DNA of 64,000 bases from Calocera cornea HHB12733 (Eukaryota > Basidiomycota > Dacrymycetes > Dacrymycetales > Dacrymycetaceae), in contig KV424024.1 of assembly GCA_001632435.1 (NCBI GenBank), forward strand, positions 46,279-110,278, given 5' to 3'. Every line of letters starts with the position of its first letter. Positions within the stretch are counted from its first letter, which is position 1. The position numbers and the translations under genes were made by a program. The notes below the pieces were generated by a model, which saw nothing but the letters and a program-made list of their open reading frames with translations, was not told the DNA's origin and ran no database searches. Of the stretch, positions 1 to 13,127 are shown piece after piece.

Positions 1-1230
1 GCAGGAGAAAGACCTGTTCGCAGAGATGGAGATGATTGGAGAGGCGGTCAAGCCGGATATGACGGTGCTGGTGCTGGATGCAAGTATTGGCCAGGCTGCG
101 GAGGCGCAGAGCAGGGCGTTTAAGGAGACAGCGAACTTCGGGGCGATCATTGTTACCAAGATGGACGGGCATGCCAAGGGCGGAGGGGCCATCTCTGCGT
201 GAGTCCTCCCCTCTTTGGAGATGCAGCTGTATGCTAACGCTCTGCGATAGTGTCGCGGCGACCCAAACACCTATCATCTTCCTCGGCACGGGCGAGCACC
301 TTTCCGATCTCGAGCGCTTCGCGCCCGAGCCGTTCATCAGCAAGATGCTTGGGATGGGCGACATCCAGGGCCTGGTCGAGCACATGCAGGACATGGCACA
401 GCAAAACCCGGAGAAGCAGAAGGAGGTGATGAAGAACCTCGAGCAGGGCAAGTTTACGATCAAGGACTGGAGGGAGCAGATGGGAAATGTCATGAACATG
501 TGCGCTCTTCCGCTGCTGCTGTTTCTGCTGTGGGTCCTGACGGATGGTGCGCAGGGGCCCGATATCGAAATTTGCATCAATGATCCCTGGCCTGCCAGAT
601 ATGGCCGGCTCGGAAGACGAAATCTCGTCCAAGTTCAAGCGGATGATTTACATGACCGACAGCATGACCTCCTACGAGCTCGAGTCGGACGGCCTCTGCT
701 TTCTGGAGATGGAGAAGGACGGCAAGACACCCATACGGACCAACTGGCGCGTGCAGCGCGTGGCTAGGGGCAGCGGGACGAGCGTCGGGGAGGTCGAGGA
801 GATGCTGTTCCAGTATCGAATGATGGCGAGTATGGCCAAAGGCGCTGGGGGAAAGAACGGATGGTGCGTGCAGAAACTGTCTGGCTCCGGCAGTAGTCTG
901 ACGAAGCGGGACAGGTTATCAGCGATGCAGAAGATGCAGGCTGCTGGAGGCGGCCGTGGGAAGGGGCCGAACGGGATGCCCACGCCCCAGCAGATCCAGG
1001 CGATGCAGAAGGCGCTCCCACCCGGCATGCTGCAGAAGCTGCGGTCTGGCGGGCTGGGTGGGATCCAGGATATAATGCGGCAGATGATGCCCGGCGGGGG
1101 CGGGGAGATGCCGGACATGGCCGAGATGCAGCGGATGATGCAGGGGATGGGCATGGGCGGCGCGGGCGGGGGGAGGGGGATGCCCAATATGGGGGATATG
1201 ATGCGGATGATGGGCGGCGGGGGGCGGTAG
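1..1230 (+). CDS. SRP54: Signal recognition particle 54 kDa subunit, 5' partial
   Basis: SRP54 is the GTPase of the signal recognition particle. It binds signal peptides on the ribosome and docks with the SRP receptor at the ER. The window opens inside the G domain: the first codons read [13 protein letters not shown], then [15 protein letters not shown] (the TKxDG guanine-specificity motif), then [17 protein letters not shown]. The methionine-rich M domain follows and ends in a Met/Gly-rich tail (about residues 300 onward of the family). Introns consistent with the protein are 199-250, 500-554 (rejoining NMGPISKF) and probably 864-914 (rejoining KNGWLSAMQ); the last keeps the frame open, so an unspliced reading is also possible. 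The N-terminal half lies outside the window. The stop is TAG at 1228-1230. Confidence 0.95.
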
Positions 1231-1361
1231 GCCTACGTGTGCTGTGCTTTTGTTTGCCGGGGATAGAGGGAACTGCAGAGTACATGGGATTGGATCGTCG
1301 AGCCATCTGTAATGATATCATATCGTACAACCACCAGACGGAGCTTCGTGTATCAGCCTCC

Positions 1362-2145
1362 TCACAGCTTCTTCAGCTCAATCCCTTCCCGCATCTCCTT
1401 CTCCTTCTCCCTCCTCCAAGCCTTCTTGACCTCCCCCGCACTGCTCTTGTTCCCGAACAAGAACCCGCTCGTGCGCTTATCCGCTCCGGTGGTCCTACTA
1501 AAATGCCCCCCACCGCCAAACATCAGCACCCAGCTGCCCCACACGCCGCAGGCACCATTCCCGATCGAGAGGAGGAGACCGAGCGGACCGAGTGTGGAGG
1601 AGGAGGTGTTGAAAGCGAGGAAGGAGGAGAGGAGGAGGAAGGGAGTGAGCGGGGCGAGGAGCGGGTGGGTTTGCGGAATTTGAGGGCGGTTCGGGATTGG
1701 TTGGGGAGGGATGATGGAATGCGATGGGATCTGAGAAGACATTTAGCAGCTGCGACAGTATGAAAAGTGAGTTGCTTACGGCCACTATGAGAGCCAACGC
1801 CAGCCCGATTAACAACAGCGCGACGTGCACGGAGAGGAACCATTCCAGGTTGGTGAGCGTGTCGCGCGCGACGAGCTCTTTTGACGGTGTTGCCAGGAAC
1901 AGTATGAACCTCGGGAACAGTACCAATGGTGACGCTACGAGCGCGAGCCTGGAGGTAGAACTCAGCATAGCACAACATTAGGTAGAAAGGGTGTAGCACC
2001 AGCACGCTGTCGCCCATGCCCAGTAGCCCTCGTCCTGCATCGGTAGCTTGTCCTCGTCGTCCCCATCGTCCCCAGCTGTAGAAGCCGTAGTCGCCGGGAT
2101 GCTCCGAGCTGGAGGAGGCGGGTACTTGTGCAGTGGATCGCTCAT
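1362..2145 (-). CDS. Small four-pass membrane protein of unknown function
   Basis: Three exons give a protein of about 220 residues. Exon 1 starts at ATG 2145 (MSDPLHKYPPPP), is acidic in its middle and ends in YWAWATA. Splicing joins it to LALVASPLVLFPRFILF, the first hydrophobic segment. A second follows (HVALLLIGLALALIV), then after another intron two more (PFLLLSSFLAFN and the segment around GLLLSIGNGACGVWGSWVLMF). The C-terminus is charged (KKAWRREKEKEMREGIELKKL) and probably cytosolic. No signal peptide or catalytic motif is seen. It converges tail to tail with SRP54, stops 131 bases apart. I do not recognise the family; an ER or Golgi resident is a guess from topology alone. Confidence 0.65.
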
Positions 2146-2392
2146 TTTGATTGTAGTAGGAAGAGGAAGGAGGACTTGCTAGGAAGGCAGAGCCTGAGCA
2201 GGCAGGACGCGTATAAGGGACCCGGGGCGGCGGCGGGTATGACGCGCAGTAGGCGCGCAGGGCCTCCACGTCGACTTTTCTCACGCGCCTCATTCGGCAA
2301 TCCAACGGTGACTCACCGAAGAGCGACAGCCACTTGGCTTGATTGCGCATTCTTTCTACTACTAAGCTATTCTACGCGTCAGGGAGACATCC

Positions 2393-4250
2393 TTACATCA
2401 CATCGATCAAGTTGATGTTGGGCACTACCATCGGGGTGACCGTTTCCCGGACCTTGGTAGCCTGCTCGAAAGCATATGCGAACGTGACCAGCTGGGCCTC
2501 ACTAAATCTGCGGCCGAGGAAGGAGATTCCGAATGGGAAGTGCGGACCAGCGGTGTACAGTGTGCCGCGGGAGTTGATGACCGCTGTCGTGTTGGCGGGG
2601 TAGAATCCGAGCGGGATGGTTACGATGGGATATCCAGCGATCGCAGCCACGCCAGGCGACATGGACGACGGCATGATGAGCGCATCCAGGTCGTACTTCT
2701 CCAGCGCACCGAGGATAGTCGCCTGCGCCCCGAGGTACAAGTCCGCCGCCAGCGCTGCCTGAAAGGAGGGAGAGTCGCGCGTGACGGTGCCGTTCGCCCC
2801 GCGGGCCACGTCCGTAATCCACGAGTTGACATTCCGATCCGGGTAGTCCTCCGCCGGGAAGTTCTCCGTGAACGTGATCAGGGACGGGACGTCCGTGACA
2901 TTGTTGGGGTTGGACGTCAGGGCACCGGCGTAGTCTTGCAAATCCTTGAGGAAGTCGATCGAGTTGACCAGCGACGAGTTGGAGCTGGCCCGGTACTCGG
3001 CATACTGAGGGAAGTCGGCAGACTCAGTGATGATCGCACCGAGGCTCTTGAATACCGCAATAGATTTGTTAAATGCGGCGACCTCGGGCGTGTTCGCGGT
3101 GGTGGAGGAGTTGAAGATGTGGTTCCGGGGGATGCCGATCTTCACCTTGAACAGACCCGTCGTGAGACAACCCGCGGCATAGTCGGGGATCGTGTCGAAC
3201 GGGATGTTCATAGTGTAGTTGTCGAAGGTAGTCTTTCCGGCGATAGCGGATAGGACATACGCGGCATCCTTGATGCTGCGCGCCATCGGGCCGACGGTAT
3301 CCTGATCTTCCGAGATCGGGATGACGAGATCACGGCTAGTAAGGCCGACTGACTAGCAGGGACCATCAGAGCGGCGAAGAACAACAGGGGCAACTGACAT
3401 ACCGGCTTGATACCAGCCAAGTTATTCCTCTGGCTCGGGGAAATGATCGACCCGGAAGTCTCCGTACCAATCGCAGCAGCAGCAAGGCCGATAGACGACG
3501 ACACGCCCGAACCAGAGCTGGAGCCGGACGGGTCCTGCATGGGGAAGTACGCGCCCCAGGTTTGGCCACCGCGGGCTGTCCAGCCGTTCGTACTGTTGGA
3601 CCCGCGATGGTTCGCCCACTGGGACAGGTTCGCCCTTGATAGACATCAGATTAAGATTCGCAAGGCAGGACTGGAAGTTGACTGACTTGCCGAGAATGAT
3701 GGCACCCGCAGCTTTCAAGCCCTTGGCGACATTGGAGTCGCGCGGGAGTTTCGCACCAAGGAAGGCAAACGAGCCTGCCGTAGTGTTCATCTTGTCGAAC
3801 GTGCCGACGTTGTCCTTCACAATGATCGGGATTCCATGCAGCGGCCTGAGGATTTTGTATCAGTGTTTGTGACAACATCTGACAATCCATGCGCACCCCC
3901 TGATGGTACCGTTCGCCCGTTCATCATCAAGACCAGCGGCGAGATCGACCGCATCGGGGTTGGTCTCGATCAAAGCGTGCAGCAGCGGGTTGACTTCGGC
4001 AATACGTCCCAGGTACGCCTGTGGAGCCCCTCCTGATCTCGAACTCGGATCATGTAGAAATACAACGTACCTTCACGAGATCGACGCTGCTGAACGTCCC
4101 AGCCGCCATGCCCTCTTGAAGATCGTCGATGGAGGCGTACAACAGGTCAGGCAGAGGCTTCCCGTTCTTCGGGCTGATGCCCTTGTACGGCACGCCTTCG
4201 ACCACGGCGACAAGGGCGGATAGGATAGCGGCGAGTATCGAGACCTTCAT
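2393..4250 (-). CDS. Secreted amidase (amidase-signature family)
   Basis: Amidase-signature enzymes hydrolyse C-N amide bonds with a Ser-cisSer-Lys triad. The start at 4250 gives a signal peptide (MKVSILAAILSALVAVVEG), so the product probably enters the secretory pathway. After four introns the protein is about 560 residues. The first intron ends before AYLGRIAEVNP and the second rejoins TIRGPLHGIPIIVKDN, whose lysine is the catalytic one. The third (3635-3686) rejoins GKANLSQWANHRGS. The Gly/Ser stretch DPSGSSSGSGVSSSIGLAA with GTETSGSI carries the two serines, and the fourth splice gives GIKPSVGLTSRD. Several N-x-S/T sites fit a glycosylated product. The frame is open to the stop at 2393. 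The physiological substrate cannot be told; it could also be annotated as a GatA-like amidase. Confidence 0.92.
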
Positions 4251-5214
4251 GATCGTGCTGTTTCGTGCTTTCGACCAGCCCTGAAGGCACCAAAGAACCT
4301 CATCCTGCCAGGGCCATCTTATAGTTGTATCAGCCGGTTACCCTCCCAGTGTCCGGAAGGCCCAGCGATTGAACAGTAGAAATGGCGTGATCCAGCTGTT
4401 CGCCGCTGACCATATTAGTGTTGACTTATGAGACACATAAACGTACCGGGATATGCTCAAGCAACCCGGTTGGCTGACGATTGCCCTATCAGGCGACTTC
4501 GAGCAATGGCAAACCTGACAGCAGAAGCAGTGAGACCGGGCAGCCCACGCCAAGAAGCGAGTCGGCAGAGAAGAACATTCTGAATTTGGGTATAGACCAA
4601 TGATCATTAGGGTATGAGGTACGCCAAGCCTGTAGAAGCTCAAGGCACCGATAGAAGTCACGGCACGAAGTGGAGGATGCGAGTTGCGCAATTCAGTAGG
4701 TCCGGGTTACGACTCTGTGATCGTGCACGGCACGATCTCGGAGGGTGAGAACACAATGAAACTTGATAAGATGCAGCTTGGCGTTGGGTGTAAGAAGGCG
4801 GCCCACAGCACACATGGAATGAGGTAAGCGCCAACTCGAGAGCGGCTGCTGCAAGGTCACGGAGAGAATTATGAGCCGAGATTGCATAGCCACCCGTCCC
4901 TTCATTCATCATCGGATTACCTTGTCAGCTCCGGAACCGGGATCATGACGGCTCTCTCCACACGAGTTTCCCACCTTCAGGACCGATCGGATGTGGCATT
5001 CGGCGGCCAAACTCTATAGGCATTACAATTCATCCACTACTGTGCAGTACATCCCGAAGTGAGGTTCGGAGACGAGCATCTGACGACTTCAAGATCCAGA
5101 GGCAGCTTCCATCGTCTCCATCTCGACATAGGAGCACTGCGACCGCATGTTGCTCACAAACAAAGACACGGATAGCACCGGAGTCTAGAGAATCGCCACA
5201 ATCATAATATGCTC
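4251..5214. other. Intergenic, no gene seen
   Basis: This spacer lies between the start of the amidase gene (reading left) and the 3' end of the adaptin gene. It must hold the amidase promoter and the adaptin terminator. Open frames near 4338-4912 on the minus strand are short, mutually overlapping and match nothing I know. Nothing further is supportable. Confidence 0.5.
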
Positions 5215-8141
5215 TTAACGAGTAGAATGAACCCTACCACTTGGCCAGGCTATTATGTCAAACCCTTTCGTGCGTAGCCGTTCCACCACTTCATCCGGCG
5301 CGTCGCCGCACCAGCCTCGCTGCACATGTTCCTTTGCATCGCCAATTTCCCTCCACAGGTCATCAAAAGCTTCAGATGATGTCGGTGCTTCAGGGGCGGT
5401 AGCTTCCCAGGCGTTAGGACCCGATTCAATAGGTTCCATCCAAGGACTTGGGCGGGAGGGCGATTCCAGCCCAATCAAGTCTGACTGATAAGACTTCGTC
5501 ATATTAGCTGCTTGATCACATAAGAACACACAATGAGGCTTACTGTGCTCGGGCTACTTGGAGAGAGGGTATACTGGGGAACCATGCCTGGCGAACGGGG
5601 TGGCGTCCGGAGATGGGCATTTTGCATCATGAGCGCCAGCTCTCCTGGTGTTACTGTGCGTTCTAAGGGGTTATGATCGCGCTCGTTCGATTCGCTTAGA
5701 CGCGATCTTGTAGAAGAGCTCGACTTAGACCGCTTGAATCGGTCGGTCGGTTGACTTGGAGAAGCGTAGGCTGTGTATCTGAGCGCCCGAGCTGTGCCTC
5801 CTGGGGATGATGGCAGCTGTACCGGAGGCAATGGTGGTGACTTGGTGGGCAAAAAATGAGTCTCCACATGGGCTAAGAAGCCAGGGAGTGTCCGTGAGGA
5901 GGGCGATTGGGTGAGTCGACGCAGAGTCGGTCGATCCCGTACCAGTGCATCAAATTGCTCACAACGCTGTACCCCGTCAAAGAAGTCTCGCCTTGAAATG
6001 CCCGCACTCACGCGCCGTATATGCCTTCCGGCAGTCGACTTGACCGCTTCCACCGCTTCCACGCACGCTGGAGGCATCTCATCACAGCTAGCCCCAGCTC
6101 GAAGCATAGCGATCAACAACGCCTCTTGTATTGCGGCTGTGGTAGTCGATTAGATGAGTAGATCAAATGCAACCCTGAAACTCACCAGTTGTATCTGGTA
6201 AGCAGGACGACAAGGTTTGGACGATCTCTTCTGGGGGAATGAGGGTCTCATCGGCATATTCGCAAGTAATGGCAGCGGCAATGAGTACAAGGGTCGGTCC
6301 ATGTGTGTGCTTCTGCATCGACCTAAGGATCGCTTCCGTGAATGCGGAACGATAAGGATCACCTCCTGGGATGAAGTGAGGAAAATCAAGGGAATAGTAC
6401 AGGATGAACATACGGTCGCGAAGTGTAGTGAGTACGATGCCCACAACATCCTGCATAACACCAAGAGTCTCCATGCGTTCTCCGCTCTTCTTTCGTTGTC
6501 GCTTCTCACCCTTCTCTCTACGGGAAAGCACCTGTCTCAAACGTTTGGCATAGCCCTCTCCAGTGTCTTCCATGATGGCTGCAGCCTCCATCGCACGGTC
6601 CGATTGAGGTCCCTCGGATAACGACTCGAAATGCACCTTCAGGGTCTGTCGGTCGGCATTCTTAAATAGCCGCAGCGCCTAGTCAACGCGTCAGACTATC
6701 ATCGACACGCTGCACCGTAACAGGCATACCGCTCTTCGTGTGCTCTCGTCATCAGCATTGAGTGCCGTGACCAGAATCCTGACCTCAGCTTCATCCAGCG
6801 TGTTGGACCAGAGTTCCGAGGGCAGTAGCTCCAAACACGTCAATGCCCAATAGACGTCATTTGAGGACGGGGCGTATTCAGCAAGTATGGATCGAATGGG
6901 CTTGAGTACCATGAGCTGGGCTGCTTCGTTAAGGGAAGACTTGGCATGTCTGCAAAATTGCAGGACAAGAACTGAAAAGCTCATAAGACGACGACATGGA
7001 CATTAGCTCCCGCATGCATACCTTTGCTCCGAACATCTAAGCGAGTGGTGTAATCTGCTAGTACTCGGAGAAGATGGCTGTGCAAACGTTCCCTACTGCT
7101 TGTAAGGATCATCCTCACGCGAACAAGACAGCCGATTCAGACTTACTGAGCGGGAGGGTTTGATCGTGACAGCACTGCGCCTGACGTCTTCACCAACTTG
7201 AGAACGAGAGTTGCAGCAGCAGTCGGATTATCGTTGGTCCTGGCATCCCACATTTGAACGACAAGTTGTGCGACCATTGACAGGGCATCGTCAGGAGAGA
7301 CCTATGCTTGGTTGGTCTTGGTCTGCCTGCAGTGGTTCAAAACTCACCTCAAGCGCGACGTTCAGCGCATCAACCAGCGCGGACAGAACCATAGGTTCGT
7401 CGCCTCGAATAACATCAGGAGCAGCAGAGAGCAGATCTTCCAAGACGGAAGTGTCGATCTTGGCAAGCGATGTTGCCGCTGCTAATGCGAGTCGTTGGAT
7501 GGCGACGCTACATATCGAGTCCATCAGTGTTCGCTGCCTCGTGTCCCTGTACGTACGAATGATGAAGATAGAGTCTCTTTAGAGGATCTCGAACTGCGGG
7601 GACAACATCCTCGTTTGGTAGATGTATGAGCGCTGAGAGTGCCAGGATGATCCGAGAATCGTTGTTGGACTCCAGATCCTAGCGGACGCTAAGTCACGTG
7701 TTCCAGATACGAGCGTCAAATGAGGCACCTTCCGGATGGTATTAACGAGAAGAAGTGCAGCAGGATTGTTAGGTCGCATGTGTTCTTGTAAGAACAGGTA
7801 GCCAACACGGCGGTCGGCAAGAGTCAAACCGCCCTCAGCCAGCTTGATTGCATGCCCCAATGCTGGCTCCAGAGAAACATCCTTGTGGATTAGAGCGAGT
7901 TCAGCTTGCATGAGAAGTAGTAGGCATTCTTTCACTTCATGCTAATAGAAGATAAGAGAGAGAATGTTGCGCAAGCGGCAGGAGAACCGACAGGAGAGAG
8001 CCTCGCGGTCGAAAGACGTGTCAAGGTTTGCCGAATGGATTTTCGTGCTTCTGCATCTATATTGGTGGCTGAGCTGAGAGCGGAAGCCAGCGCATATTGC
8101 TCTCTAAATGATGCACCCGACGCATGATACGGAACTTCCAT
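5215..8141 (-). CDS. AP-complex large adaptin, AP-4 epsilon-like
   Basis: Large adaptins are helical-repeat scaffolds of clathrin-type vesicle adaptors. At least eight exons can be followed from ATG 8141. The N-terminal part reads HEVKECLLLLMQAEL, then GHAIKLAEGG, RRVGYLFLQEHM, then after an intron DLESNNDSRIILALSALIHL and SVAIQRLALAAATSLAKID. These match the adaptin N-terminal repeat pattern (KE-LL--M, GYL, N-IRKDL--N). The middle (WALTCLELLPSELW and the segment near 6163-6636) stays helical. The C-terminal third is Ser/Pro-rich and linker-like, and no clear ear domain is visible before the stop at 5215. I prefer AP-4 epsilon over AP-1 gamma because the repeats are divergent and the linker is long, but this is inference. 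Individual splice sites in the middle are less certain than the ends. Confidence 0.68.
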
Positions 8142-8480
8142 AGCATGAGAGACCGCGAATCAGTCAAGCGTCTTAGGAGTGAGGTGAGTCAGTGTAGCAG
8201 CGAAGGCAGAGAGGCCTCGCCGCGCACGGACGCGTGGAGGACCCCTAGCACCGCCTCTTACGTGATGCCTCGCGACCCGCTCCGAACCTTAATGGGAGCC
8301 TTGGACTCTGGACAGGCGGGCATCATGTGGGCGCACTTTGGTTTGAGAACAAGCGTATGTCATTACCAGCTCAAGATCGTCCTACCGACAAATCAAAGTC
8401 GGGTACCATAGGTGCTAAAGTCTCTCCTCCTCCTTTGAGATATGAGATGTGCTGCTTCGGCTTAACCTCGTTCGTCGGGA

Positions 8481-11400
8481 CTATGTATCTGGCAAGTCAT
8501 GTAGTATGCGCTTGAACGTCATGAACTCAATCTGATATCAATTAGTAGGCGAGGAAACTGAATGGTTAGACACTAACCCCTTCAAAGCGCACTCTCCACG
8601 CATCATCCCTGGCTACTTCCTTGACCTCCTCGTGCGCGCCGATGACTATGAACCGCCTGTAGGTGGTGTAGAAGCACGGAAGCTCCATTAGGGAAATGAG
8701 ATCGTCTGCCACCATCGTCACGAGATCCACCCGATTCTCCCGCGCATCCCAGCTTCGCACGACGTCTTCACAAACGTCCGAAATAGTCTTCTGATCGTCC
8801 TCCTTGATCCACGCCTCTAAACAGGCATGGGTGTTGACCCAGTCCTCCATCGCGTCCGTGTCCTCGAAAGGTGGCGGAGATGACATCAGCCCCATGCTTC
8901 CTCCCAAGATCTTCTGCATGATCATTGCCGAAACCTCTTCCGTCTGATTATCTCCAGTGGGTTTGCGTAGTCGAGTCTTTTCGGATCTACGAACCACCCC
9001 TAGGGTTATAGGACGAATATAGGTGTGTATTGCCTTGTGATTGAAAACCTTCTCCAGGGCCGCAACATCTGCCGAGACTTGCGCCAGTGCTGCCCAGGTG
9101 AAAGTCACGAAGATCCTCCCGCTTTTTGGATAGAGCGGTTTCGGGGACCATTCTCGTCCGTTGGGATGGCCAAACACAATGAAGTCCACTCGGGTTGATG
9201 CGCGGAGAGAGGTCATGTGCGACAGCTTGCGGATATGTTCAAGGCTCTTGTAATGTACGAAGACCGTATCAACGTTCATGGAGTCAGGTCGGACGACATC
9301 AATACGATGCTTGGCCAGAACTTTGTGAAGTATGTCGCCCTGACGTGTGTCGGCGATGTCAAATATCGCAACTCGCTTCCGCCCAACGAGATCCATTTCG
9401 AGGAACGGCCAGTGATCCGATTGTGGGTGAATCTCGCCGTCGTCCATACTGATATCCTCATTCCCAGTTGATCTGAAATCATTGCTGAGGAAGCGAACGG
9501 ATGCCGTAGTGAGGGATCCCCATTTGGCGACGTAGACGTAGATCGTATCCAACGCGTGGGTGGCGGACTTCGCGGGTTGCATGAGAAACGGACACGCTTG
9601 AACGGCAACAGTCGTAGCAAGCAAGATATAGCACCCGGGTTCTACTTCAGCCAGCCCAATCTAGCAAAGCACCGTCAGTAACATTCTATATGAGGTACCC
9701 AAACGAGACAGTTTACTCACCGTCGGGTCATCCGAGGTGATACAGTCCAGAACGGGCCGAGGACATGGATCTTCAGCAGCCTTCAGGATACCTGGAGATG
9801 AAACTTCGTCCGGTTTCCATCCGGATGCCAGCAATACATTCACGGAGACGACGCTCCTGAGCTCTATGTTTTGGTCCTGAGCGAGAAATGAGAATCCAGA
9901 AGGCGCATTACCGGATTCAGGAGCGACCGGGAACTGAAGAATGTCGAATCGCCCGAGAAGTAAATCATCGACCGTTTTGATGGCAACAGAGGCAACGCAA
10001 ACAGGTACGAAAGCGGTCGATTTGCGCTTCTTGACAATACCAGACAAGAATTGATTAAGACCGCCCTTGCTGGCTGTAGAGCGTGCCGTCTCTGACTGGC
10101 TTGATTGGCTTGCCGATATGGCGTCAATACTCCGTTTCGGCTCGGTGAGTTGTGCCCCATGAACATTTCGGGATATCCGCTCTCCAAGGTCTGCCGCAGA
10201 ACCCGTACCACGACGATCCAGAATTGGCGCATAAGCTCCGTTAACGACATGCGACGATTGTCCCAAACTCTGTGGAGGGGCGTCGTAAATCGGCAGGGCC
10301 AGGGGTGCAGGGGTGTTCGAGTGCCGACTCTCCCCGCGGACAACAACAGACTTCGATAGCGCGGCTCCCTCTGCGTTCTGGGGTTTGCTACTCGGGTCGG
10401 TGAGGAACGTGTGTTCTTGGGGTAGTTCTCCAGCAGAGTCAGCGTGGTGATCGGTTGCGGGGGAATTGGGGGCAGTGGTGGTCGACAATTGGAGGGCTTT
10501 CCGCATCTCTTCCAACTCCTTGTTGTTATACATCGCGGGATCTTCCAGTGCATTCCCGTCCGACATCTTGTTAAACTCCTCCAGTACTCCTGGATCCAGC
10601 GGTTGGATATCCAAGGACCCGGTATATGGGATGTTATCCGACTGCATCAGAGACAGTAGGTCCTCGAGATTAGGCTCGTGGGTGGCGGGCGCGTCGTGAA
10701 GTGGATTATCATATGGAAAACTCAGCGCCTCCCATTCAGGACGAGCGCGTGGATATGGTGCAGAAGCTTGGAGCGTATCGGTCGCCTTGGTTCGGTGAGC
10801 CAGGTCTGTTCGTGAATGATTGGCTGAATTTGATGTTTGGTGCGACAGAAGTGACAGGTGAGGTTGCCTTTCGGTGATCTCTGTAACAGCACCCGCAGCG
10901 CGATTACGGAGTTCCTCGCGGGTGACGACGTAGCGCCCATGATTCTCTGGTGACGAGGGGGTATTATGCGAAGCAGTAGCATTTTCTGGTTTATGTTCGC
11001 CGTCGCTCTTTCGTCCGCTACGACTCGAAGCCGCGGAAAAGGCTTGGAAATCCGCGAAGAGATCGTTGGACGCACCGGTGCTGGCAGGGGGGACATTGGA
11101 CGAGTACTCCTGGCTCTCGATCTCCGAGAGCTCCGAGGACGGTATATCGGTCAGAGGACTTCGAGGAGACTGGCTTGGAGTGGACGAGAGGAATAACCTT
11201 TCTCCGTCTTCGCTGACCGAATCCACCGCATGCAAAACAACACTGGCTCCATCGACCCGACTCAAAGAGTCAATGGAGACTCGCAATTGTGGTCGACCTC
11301 GTTCGGACAGCGGAGCTCTACTCGGAATTGCTGTATCCGGCTCCGCATGTTCTTTGTTCGGATGGTGTATGTCTGGACGTTGATTAGGTTCTGTCCACGG

Positions 11401-13127
11401 TACCAGTTGTGGTCCGTCGTCGTCGTCAGAAATTGAACGAGGGCTATGAAGCGCGTAGAGGTTGGGATAGTCTGAATCGCTATCAGGACTCCCGATAGAA
11501 GTATCGTCGACTCCCAATGACGTTGTTGATAGGGATGTCCTGTTTGAAGTATTCGTTTGAGTTACGGTTCCAGGGTTCTTCGAGGCGGACGCGAGCAGGG
11601 AATTCATGGTTCGGGGGACAGAAGCGGAAAATGAAGTGTACAGATTCATCGATTTGGAGGCAGCAGGAGAAGGTGACGTTAGTGGGACAGACGTAGATGC
11701 TGTGAGCCGCGCGGGTCTCTGCCAGAGTTTGAGAGGAATCCGAACGATAGTCGAGTTTTGAGAGCCAGATACCGCAGGCAAACTAGGTCGGGACTGTGAC
11801 GGACAAATCAGTAGCTATCCACATGCGTAACAGATAGCTGACCTTGAAAGGATGGGATGAATTAGAAGGAAGCGAAGAGTGCTGAGCAGCGGTGAGCAGA
11901 TCCTCAACTATCACCCCGGCATCACTTGGAAGATGTTGTGAGCGCGTACGCGCCGCTGAGCTCGGATGAGACGAACGCAAGGGAACGACCGGGTTATCGA
12001 CAGGTCTACCTATTGAGTTAACTTGTGCGCCGAGAGCGTCCCGTGCGGCTTCAAGCGTCTTCTTAGGCGGTCTTCCTCGTCGTTTGGGGAGGACAGGCAC
12101 GGAGGTAGACAGCGCGGGTTTGGTTGATGTCTGAAGAGAATCATAGTCAGATATACACTCTTACTTGAGAGATATCTTACGAGCCTTTTGTCGTTTAGCG
12201 AGTCCAGTCCACAGTCCGCCACTGGAGAGCAACCCAGCCTCGTCATCCAGAGAGCGCTTTCGCGGCGTGAGCGTAGATTTCGCAGGCGAGCTGGATGAAT
12301 GAAGCCTCGAGATCATATCGCGAGCTGCTGCCGACTCCTTCTGTTTCACGAGTTCCCGGAGTTTGGCTTCTCTCAAGCCTCGCATCACAGCATCGAGTGT
12401 TTCATCATCTTCGCTTGGCTCGATGTCGGACGCTTCCGGCGTTTGATCAGCCCTCAGCTGCTCATCTGCAATCAAACATCTCAGCATCAGCCAAGACGAG
12501 TGCATGAGCTACAGACCAATCCATTCTTGCGATGGCGTAACGATGGTTTCGAAATCATGGTGTCGAACATCGCGAGACTCGCCAGTCGATTTCCAAAAGC
12601 GGTTGAGATAAGACTTTCCCCCGGGTTCGCCTTCGATACACTCCCGTGGCTCATATCTACAAGCCAATATTTAGCATGCATGCGAGAGACATCTGATATC
12701 CGATTACTTACGTATCATCTTCTGGGCTGTAACCTTCCCACTAGATATACCATCAATATGCATGACTCGAGAACAATGACGGTGCTATCTCACCCGTATG
12801 CGATAACGCTAAACAACAATGAGTGACGTTAGCACAGCTTGGGAATGAAGGACATACCCAGTCAGGTTTGCCTTGATTGTCTCGGCTTGCTCGAGCGTGG
12901 ATAATGTAGTCTGGACGAGCTGGTTAAGCAATATACCGCATCAAGTGGGAGGTGGACTAACGAATTCTGTAGGATTGCTCATCTTCCTGTTCATCCATAT
13001 CCATATCAGCGGTACCATCCGTCGGGACCGCTGGCTCCACTGGACCGGTCGTATCCAGTAGGTTGGTGTCGTTCCAAGCGTCAGACATTGTCTGTACGTC
13101 GCCGGGCGCAATCGGCAGGTCGGACAT
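8481..13127 (-). CDS. Large chromodomain and AT-hook chromatin protein
   Basis: About ten exons encode roughly 1,350 residues. Exon 1 starts at 13127 (MSDLPIAPGD; an in-frame ATG at 13169 is an alternative). Splicing builds a chromodomain near residues 55-115: DYIIHARASRDN, then PDW|RYRIR|WEGYSPEDDTYEP, where RYRIR is a 15-base micro-exon at 12794-12808. The cage aromatics (Tyr of DYI, Trp and Tyr of WEGY) are present, so binding of methylated lysine is plausible. A further conserved stretch runs FWKSTGESRDVR to TPSQEWI. Next come an RKR basic patch and an AT-hook (KRRGRPPKK near 12080), then a long Ser-rich linker and a folded C-terminal part (GRIFVTFTWAALAQ, FYTTYRRFIVIGAHEEV). A last intron rejoins RFEG|IEFMTFKRIL and moves the stop to 8481. 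The layout recalls fission-yeast Chp1, but that is only a hypothesis. Confidence 0.82.
12794..12808 (-). other. 15-base micro-exon inside the chromodomain
   Basis: The five codons RYRIR lie between two introns, the upstream one ending in TTTAG and the downstream one starting GTGAG. They restore the conserved strand before WEGY. Without them the chromodomain is broken. The neighbouring small gene has a micro-exon of the same length at the same place. Confidence 0.8.

Noticed and set aside
4338..4912. Minus-strand frames of about 70-117 codons
   Set aside because: They overlap each other in different phases and lack any family signature.
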